Shown: piece after piece, positions 57,453 through 64,000 of the stretch | Layout of the letters: every line of letters begins with the position of its first letter | Position numbering within the stretch: position 1 is the first letter of the stretch | NCBI GenBank assembly: GCA_028554755.1 | Contig: JAPTOF010000024.1 | Coordinates: 124,001-188,000 of the forward strand | Origin: Cordia subcordata | Lineage: Eukaryota; Streptophyta; Magnoliopsida; Boraginales; Cordiaceae | Direction of reading: 5' to 3' | DNA length: 64,000 bases | Translations under genes and position numbers: made by a program | Notes under the pieces: generated by a model | Seen by the model: the letters and a program-made list of their open reading frames with translations, nothing else | What the model was told of the DNA's origin: nothing | Databases searched by the model: none

Positions 57453-59259
57453 TAATGTGCTTCATTTTTGTGTGTGTTTTGTAGTGTTATTTGCTTATGT
57501 TTTAGAGGTGTTATGAGCTTATACGGTTGTATTAGTGTAGTACATATGATAGAATTAGGCTTAAGCGTATACAATTGTACATAGTTGAGTTTAAAGATAA
57601 AAGCTACACTAATTGGATTTTTTTATGATGTAGGTGAATTATAGGTCAATGTCGAGCTTGGATGATGAAGCTAGAAGGTGCACGGGTCATGGAGAGAAGA
57701 CCAGAGACCAAAATAAAGTAGATTAGAGGCAAAAGAGCTCAACCAATCGACCCAAGAGCAAAGCCGGTCGACCAGCTAGGTGGACCGGCACGTCATAAGA
57801 GCATTATTGAATCACTGTACGACTACCGTCCTTTGTCGGTCGACTGGCTAAGTAGACTGACAGTGCTGTAGAACTTATAAATAGGACCTGATTGTGCTGT
57901 ATTTTAATCATTCATTCATATACACTTCGCACCCACTTTATACACACATTAAACCCTACTTCATCTAGCTCAAACACACATATTAACACACACATACAGC
58001 CATTTAGATCTAACTCTTTTGGAGGATTTTAACAACTGGTGAGGAATCTGCTCAAGATTGTACAAGAATAAGCTGGATGGAAGGGGAGTTTTCTTAACAC
58101 TCTTTCATCCTTTTTACTTTAATGTTTGAGTAGATTAGATTAGGGTGACTAAGTTTGTGTAATGGGTTGATTTTATACTCCATATTATGGGATTTTTTAT
58201 GGCTTATATATATGTACATACTTTGTTCTTCATGTGAATGGCTTTTTCTCAATACATGTCTATATGTTGATTAATTGCCTAGATAAGTAGTATGTGTATA
58301 AATTGGAGTTTATTTGCTATAAAACACCTTTAATCCATTTAAATTGCATGTATATGTGTTTATTTATGGATTGTATGAAGTGGGTTTGCTATGTTCATGT
58401 CTAGGTGAGTATAAGCATGCTTTGTGGTAAATATAACTCCAATCTTACTTATATGTTGGTACCCACTTGCTTATAATGGTGTAAATCAAATATGGTTATG
58501 TTTTGGTAGTTAATAGATCAACATATTCACAACACCTTGGCTTAAAACATGTAGGATTGTGCTTATTAGACATCAACCCATTATAGTGTCCCTAGAATGA
58601 CTGTGCACAAGTTAAGACTAATCTAGTTCGAGATCCTTTAGCTTTAAATCTAGCTAGTGGGAGTTTGAGTGGGGTTTAGTCGGCCTTAGTGACCTTAGGT
58701 CTTCGTTTTAAATCCAACCAATGATCTAAGAGCTAGGATAGGATCATTCTAGGACACTTAGGTAGCTTTTTAGTCCCTCTTTTGGCCTTAGATACATAAG
58801 AATCACACTGTAGCTCTAAGTGTGTATGCTTAGGTACAAATCTACACTGAGTCCTAGGGATTAATGAGGATACTAACTAGCAACCTAGCATTAGAGCATC
58901 ATATAGATAAGCTAACTCCTTTTAATCTCATAGCGTACGAGTTGAGAATCACCCACTAGCAAGCATAAGTGATCCTAACACCTTTCCATTGGTTAAATCC
59001 CTTCAAGATTAGCTTGATTACTGTTTTCCCATTCATGTTCTCATAGTGTAGCTTGTTTTTCCTCATTTAGCTCCCTATAATCGAAAAAGTACAAAAATTT
59101 GCTTAGTTTAGGTTTCTATCTAGGCATCTTCTAGAGCATACACGCATAAGATTCCTTTCACACATCAGCCTCCTCGTGGTTCAACACCCGTACTTGTACA
59201 CATTATATTGACGATCCATATGCTTCGGGTTTTGCAGGGTTCACCTTAAAGGCACATCA
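57453..59259 (+). mobile_element. Solo LTR with perfect target duplication
   Basis: 1807 bp, start TAATGTGC (from TGATGTGT), end cacatca. It is flanked by agggt on both sides (57,448-57,452 and 59,260-59,264). U3 palindromes lie at 57,740-57,865, TATA box at 57,876-57,883, leader like the satellite unit at 57,950-58,290, hairpin-type motifs near 58,635 and 58,705, U5 block at 58,790-58,865. Gag reading resumes on the right. Confidence 0.92.
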
Positions 59260-60003
59260 AGGGTCTTCCTCAAACAATTGGAAGAAGCAAGGCAAAGAGG
59301 TCAAGAGATCAACGGATATGAAAAATGATTAACTAAAGTGCTTCAATTGCAATAAGCCCAAGCACATGAAGGCAAATTGCCCAAAACTCACAAAGCACAA
59401 TGAGGGAAAGGCTTTCAAAGCAACTTGGGACACTTCCAATAGTGAAGTGGAAAGCATAGAGGAGTATGAAGTAAACAAATTTATATGCCTCATGGCAAAT
59501 GAGGATGAGGTGTACTCTTCACCTCACTATTCTAGTTTTTCATCTTGTGAAGAAGAGGAAGAGTACATCATTGAGGACTTGCAAGAGGCTTTTCAAAATT
59601 GCATGATGATCATTTACTTACTTTAAAGAAAAACAAGAGTTTGGGTAGAAGTTTGAAAAGTGTTTTGAATGAAAAAGATTGTTTAGAAAAGAAAAATGCA
59701 TCTCTTATTCAAGACATTGAAGTTTGGAAAACTAATAGAGGACTTGAAAAAGAAGAATGATGATTTTAATGAGATTGTCAGAAAATTTACAAATGGAAAG
59801 GAAAACTTTGAAAAGCTTCTTGGATCACAAAAAATGGCATTTGACAAAAGTGGAATTGGATATGAGCCTACAATCAAACAAAAGTATTTGAAAAATTACT
59901 TTGTTAAAGCATCAACCTCTATTAGCTCTTCAAAATCCACTATCACTCGCACTTATTGTGAAAGGCATAAATATGTTTCTACTCATTGTTATTGCGCATG
60001 ATA
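59260..60003 (+). pseudogene. Copia-2 gag nucleocapsid and coiled-coil region
   Basis: 'SSSNNWKKQGKEVKRST', a zinc knuckle CFNCNKPKHMKANC (C-x2-C-x4-H-x4-C, about 59,345-59,387), an acidic segment with 'SSCEEEEEYIIEDLQEAF', then a likely coiled coil ('KKNKSLGRSLKSVLNEKDCLEKKNASLIQDIE', frameshift, 'IEDLKKKNDDFNEIVRKFTNGKENFEKLLGSQKMAFDKSGIGYEP'). A second knuckle near 59,955-59,995 is degraded (first Cys and His lost). The layout is that of Sirevirus-like copia elements. Confidence 0.85.
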
Positions 60004-60345
60004 GAGGTACACTTGTCCCACAATGGCGAAAACCTAAAAGGGTTATTAAAGCTAAGAATTGAAACTAACATCAAGGACCTAAGGAGTTTAGGGACCCAAA
60101 ATAAAAGCTTTTATGCTTATTGATGTGTATAGGTATGCCAAGAGAGCAAACATAAAAGGAAGAAATGGATATTGGATAGTAGGTGCTCTAAACATGTGAC
60201 AAGTAATTCCACCTTATTCTGTGAGCTTAAGAAGGTCAAGGATGGAGATGTGACCTTTGGGGACAATAGCAAAGGGAGAATAGTAGGTAAAAGGAGCATT
60301 GGTAATAAAGAGTCTTTGGCTATTTATAATGTGTGCTTCTTCTTG
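60004..60345 (+). pseudogene. Copia-2 protease
   Basis: 'KWILDSRCSKHVTSNSTLFCELKKVKDGDVTFGDNSKGRIVGKRSIGN'. The catalytic box is normally DSG; here it reads DSR (near 60,176-60,184), which would abolish activity. A stop separates it from gag and a frameshift near 60,340 leads into the integrase part. Confidence 0.88.
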
Positions 60346-61580
60346 AAGGTCTTACATTTAACTTGCTTAACATTAACCAATTATGTGATAAAAGTCATAA
60401 AGCTGTCTTTAAATCTTCTAGTTGTATTATGCATGATTGTGAAAGTGAAAATGTGCTATTTGTTGCTAGTAGGAATGATAATATTTATACCATTGAGATT
60501 GACCAACTTGAAAATCAAAAGGTCACATTTTTATCCATTGTGCATGAAAACTTTTGGTCGTGGCATAGAAGGCTTAGGCATGCCAGCATGAGTCTATTGA
60601 AGAATTTGTCTAAACATAAGCTAGTTAGAGATTTAACCAAGATTAAATTTGAAAAGGAAAAGTATGTGAAGTATGTCAACTTGGTAAGTAACACGAAAAT
60701 TCTTTCAAACCTATTAACATGGTTTTTACTTCCAGAGCATTACAATTGTTGCATATGGATTTATTTGGACCAATTGACGTGACTAGCCTAAATGGATCCA
60801 GAGATACCTTTGTTGCTGAAAATGATTATACTAGGTTTACATGGTCATGTTTCTTGCACACAGAAATGATACCTTTAATGAATTTGCAAGATTGTGTAGA
60901 AAGATGCAAAATCAGAAGACTATTTTATAACTTGCACTTGTGTAGAAATGGGTCATGTTTCTTGCACACTCCTTTCATATATTTTTGTAATGAGCATGGC
61001 AATGAGTACAAATTTTCAGCCCCCCAGAGTCCTCAACAAAATGGTGTAGTAGAGAGGAAGAATTGTACTTTTTTCATGAGGAAGGAAGAATTGTACTTTA
61101 CAAGAAATGGCAAGGACTATGCTTAAAGAACACAACTTGCCTACATATTTTTGGAGTGAAGCTGTTAATACCACATGTTATGTGTAAAATGGAGTCCTCA
61201 TTAGGCATATTTTAAATAAAATTCCATATAAGCTTTGGCATGGCAAAACCCCTAAAATTTTATATTTCAAAGTCTTTGGTTATAAAATCTTTATTTTGAA
61301 TACTAAAGATTATTTGTGAAAGTTTGATGCTAAATTGGATTAAGGCATTTTTCTTGGTTATTCCCCTAAGAGTAAGGCATATAGTATGTATAACAAAAGA
61401 CCTCTTGTGGTAGAAGAATTAATGAATGTAACTTTCGATGAAACTAATCCATTTGCATTGAGAAAGGATAATGTTGATGTAGGTCACCTCTTGGAGAAGA
61501 CAACACTTGAAAATCAACTTATCAATGGCGAGGAGACTCTAAAATATCAAGAGGTCGCACCTCAAGAATGAAAGTCTCAA
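60346..61580 (+). pseudogene. Copia-2 integrase
   Basis: 'LTFNLLNINQLCDKSHKAVF', 'FWSWHRRLRHASMSLLKNLSKHKLV' (His pair of the zinc-binding domain), but the Cys pair has changed (EKYVKYVN). Core: 'LQLLHMDLFGPIDVTSLNGS' (first Asp). The second Asp segment (DHG) is missing, replaced by a repeated 'GSCFLHT' segment. 'PQSPQQNGVVERKNCT' keeps the Glu. The C-terminal 'MYNKRPLVVEELMNVTFDETNPF' lies at 61,386-61,460. Several stops. Confidence 0.88.
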
Positions 61581-62228
61581 GTCAAGGTAGAAGAGGAATA
61601 ATGTTCAAATCAAAAAACTACCTTGAAAAATGAAAAAGCTTGCATTGACTTGCCAAGGAGTTAAAGGTTCGTGGGAGATCACCCTCAACACTAAATTTGG
61701 TGATCCATCCAATGGAATAAGAACAAGGGGTAATATCAATACATTTTGTGAGCATTATGCATCTATTTCACAAGTTGAACCTAAGAATGTAAAAGAGGCT
61801 TTACTTGATGAAAATTGGATAATTACCATGCAAGAAGAGCTAAATCAATTCACTAAATAAGGTTTGAAAGCCAGTAGAAAGACCTAGAGTTAAACCAATT
61901 CACTAAATAAGGTTTGAAAGCCAGTAGAAAGACCTAGAGACCACTCAGTAATTAGAACTAAATAGGTATTTAGAAACAAACAAGATGAATCAGGTGTAAT
62001 AACTAGAAATAAGGTTAGACTTATAGCTCAAGGGTATAATCAAGAAGAAAGAGTAGATTATGATGAGACTTGTGCCTCCTGTAGGCAGATTAGAATCCAT
62101 GCGTATATTGCTTACATTTTCTTATTATATAGATTTTAAACTATATCAATAGATGTCAAAAGTGTTTCCTTAATGTTTTTATTGAAGAGGAGGTATATGC
62201 TGAGCAACCTCCCGATTTTGAAGATCTA
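61581..62228 (+). pseudogene. Copia-2 reverse transcriptase, N-terminal part
   Basis: 'YASISQVEPKNVKEALLDENWIITMQEELNQFTK' (to 61,857), then after a tandem duplication 'VFRNKQDESGVITRNKVRLIAQGYNQEERVDYDET' (near 61,960-62,070) and 'AEQPPDFED' at 62,200-62,226, with frame changes between. Cut at 62,229 by an LTR, before the 'YGLKQ' and YVDD blocks. Confidence 0.87.
61841..61940 (+). repeat. 50-bp tandem duplication in copia-2 RT
   Basis: Copies 61,841-61,890 and 61,891-61,940, each including cactaaataaggtttgaaag, with one early difference (taaatc/taaacc). Confidence 0.93.
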
Positions 62229-62665
62229 TGATATGCTATTTGGTACACAAGCCCTAAATAGCCCACAAATGCATGGGTCGTGTAGAGTACGATGTGTGCG
62301 AGTTCGGGTTCAAATCCATGAGGAGGACAAATGTGTATAGTGCCTAACCTAAGTGCGTCCTAAAAGGATACGTGTTGGGTGCCTAAATTACATTCTTGTT
62401 GTGGTTTTTGAATTGAGGAAAGTACAGGAAAAGTACACCGAAGCTAAAGGTAAGGAAAATACAAAGGGGGTGTGTATGTGACAAGGGAATCAAGCAACCT
62501 AAGGGGATTCAAATGGAAATAAGGACTAGGGTGATTACATCTTACCTACAGGTGATTACTATGTCTTTCTAGGGTTGCTTGATGGATTATACTACGTTGC
62601 TCTTGTCTAGATCTCTAATTAACCACCTAATGGAATCCTAGGACTTGGTCTAGGTCCGTCTCTAA
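62229..62665 (-). mobile_element. Gypsy LTR fragment (minus)
   Basis: Starts tgatatgctatttgg, followed by 'cctaaatagcccacaaatgc', 'cgggttcaaatccatgagg' and the LTR's 3' part in reverse. Interrupted at 62,665 inside the U5 block ('ggtccgtctctaa') by another LTR of the same family. Confidence 0.83.
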
Positions 62666-64000
62666 TGATACGCTATTTGAGCACAAGCTTAAATAGCCCA
62701 CAAGTGCACGGGTCATGTGTAGTATGGTGTATGCAAGTACGAGGTCGAATCCACGGGAAAACCTAACGTGTATGGTGTTCTAAGCTAAGTGCGTCCTAAA
62801 GAGCTATGTGTTGGGGTCCTCACTACAATCTTTTTGGTGTTTCTAGTTTAAGGAGCTTGGGAAAGATAAATCTAAGCTATAGGCAAGAAAATAAAAAGGC
62901 GGTGTGTGTGCGATGAAGGGATCAAGCGATTTAAGGGGATGCTAACACGGGGAAATAGGGAATATGGTGATTACGGCTTGCAAATGAGTTATTACTACTT
63001 CTTGTTAGGGTTGCTTGATGGATTAAACTTGGTTGCTCTCTTCTAGCCTCCTAATTACACCCTAAGCCTCAGTACAAATCCGTCCCTAAGTGCCAACCCC
63101 TAAAGCCACAGCATATGGTCTTTATGACTTAGGGCCAAAGGGATAGCTAGTTAGGATTCTAGGTGACTTAGATCGATCAAACCCTAGTGTCTAAACCATT
63201 GACTGGATTTAAAGCCAAGACCTAATCCGTCTAAGGTCGACTAACCTACCCTAAAACCCATTAGCTAGATTTAAAGCTAAGGGAGACTCGACCTAGGATA
63301 GCCATTAGTTATGCACCATCAATCAACATCATAATAGCGGGAATTGACATTAAAGTGGGAAGCAAACACATCTAGGGCATGGCATTCGAGAATATCCCGG
63401 GTATTCTACTACTAAACACATAGACATACTTAGATTACATCAATTTAAGCAATTGCATCTGACATGTAAGTAATAGAAGTTATTTATGCTATTAAACATG
63501 CTAACACATGCATAGACATGTATATACTCGTACCTGCTTCATGTAATCACCACAAAAATACATAGACATGCTAGCATAATGATTTAGAAATGGTTAATAG
63601 CACAATAGACTTCAATATACTTATGTTACATCATGGAGGCATTTCAACAAACACATAAACATATATGTAAAATAGCCTTTGAAACCCTAAGCATAGAGCA
63701 TATATGCATAAATCCTGTTCCCATTAATGAAAAGTAGTAATCAATCCATAAATACAAGATATAATCACCCTATATAGCTATAATCACACATAATTAGACT
63801 TAGGATAAAAGAGAAATACCCTTCTATCCGTACCCAAGCTTTACAATCCATAAGCTATGCCCCAAATCCTAGTGTTTGATCCTCTTGGATTCTTGATTCC
63901 AAGTGTTAAATGTGTGTAGAAGTAAGTATGTGAGATGATTTTTGGTGAATTTTGGGTTTAGGGAAATGGGTGTTTGATTTAGGTGTTGTTCTCCTTCAAA
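62666..64000 (-). mobile_element. Gypsy LTR (minus), running off the window
   Basis: Starts tgatacgctatttgagc and follows the same order. U5 block at 63,060-63,140. Hairpin motifs near 63,195 (damaged) and 63,257-63,278 (ttagct..agctaa). Leader region reaches the window end. Confidence 0.85.

Noticed and set aside
1..64000. tRNA, rRNA, host protein-coding genes
   Set aside because: Scanned for cloverleaf-like A/B boxes, rRNA motifs and exons with non-transposon domains; none could be supported.

Overview
The window reads as repetitive, AT-rich nuclear DNA of a flowering plant. It shows no bacterial gene organisation, no rRNA or tRNA gene, and no recognisable host protein gene. Nearly all of it can be assigned to decayed transposable elements: plant-type Ty3/gypsy (Athila-like, plus one Tat-like fragment), Ty1/copia, one LINE and two MITE families. 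All coding regions carry stops or frameshifts. Species cannot be named from the sequence.

Layout. 1-12,350 is a tandem array of a ~425-bp unit (17 full units plus a partial one). Seven units carry a 630-700-bp MITE at the same site, and an eighth MITE copy is cut by the window start. The last unit runs without a break into the 3' half of an Athila-like LTR (to 13,256), and the unit is homologous to the middle of intact LTRs further on, so the array is an amplified piece of LTR. 13,257-14,998 is a 5'-truncated LINE. 14,999-16,452 is the 3' end and a deleted LTR of a gypsy element. 16,582-31,177 is a composite of two 5'-truncated Athila-like elements fused head to head near 20,908, with LTRs in inverted orientation at the ends; a solo LTR (23,704-25,625) splits the RT of the plus-strand half. 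31,178-33,649 is a fragment of a non-autonomous relative with a gag-like gene. 33,650-38,400 holds LTR fragments and a minus-strand Tat-like gag with a primer-binding site.

38,401-62,228 is a nested stack that can be partly unpacked from target-site duplications. A plus-strand copia element (copia-2) has its gag split by an LTR (38,806-57,203, TSD gcaac/gtaac). That LTR was entered twice by a second copia family: copia-1 (39,276-51,386, TSD ataag/gtaag) and a palindromic LTR complex (51,798-56,338, TSD tctat). Copia-1 in turn holds a non-autonomous Athila-like element (44,431-51,140) with tRNA-Asp-type primer-binding sites. A solo LTR with a perfect TSD (agggt) splits copia-2 again at 57,453-59,259, and two further LTRs end copia-2 at 62,229.

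The most interesting signals are: (i) the LTR-derived satellite carrying a hitch-hiking MITE; (ii) a recurring hairpin in the LTRs, with one base pair changing between G:C and A:T; (iii) a palindromic motif cluster upstream of LTR TATA boxes; (iv) a second, internal polypurine-tract-like motif at nearly constant distance from the 3' LTR in three elements; and (v) a palindromic copia LTR that holds an inverted copy of its own target flank.
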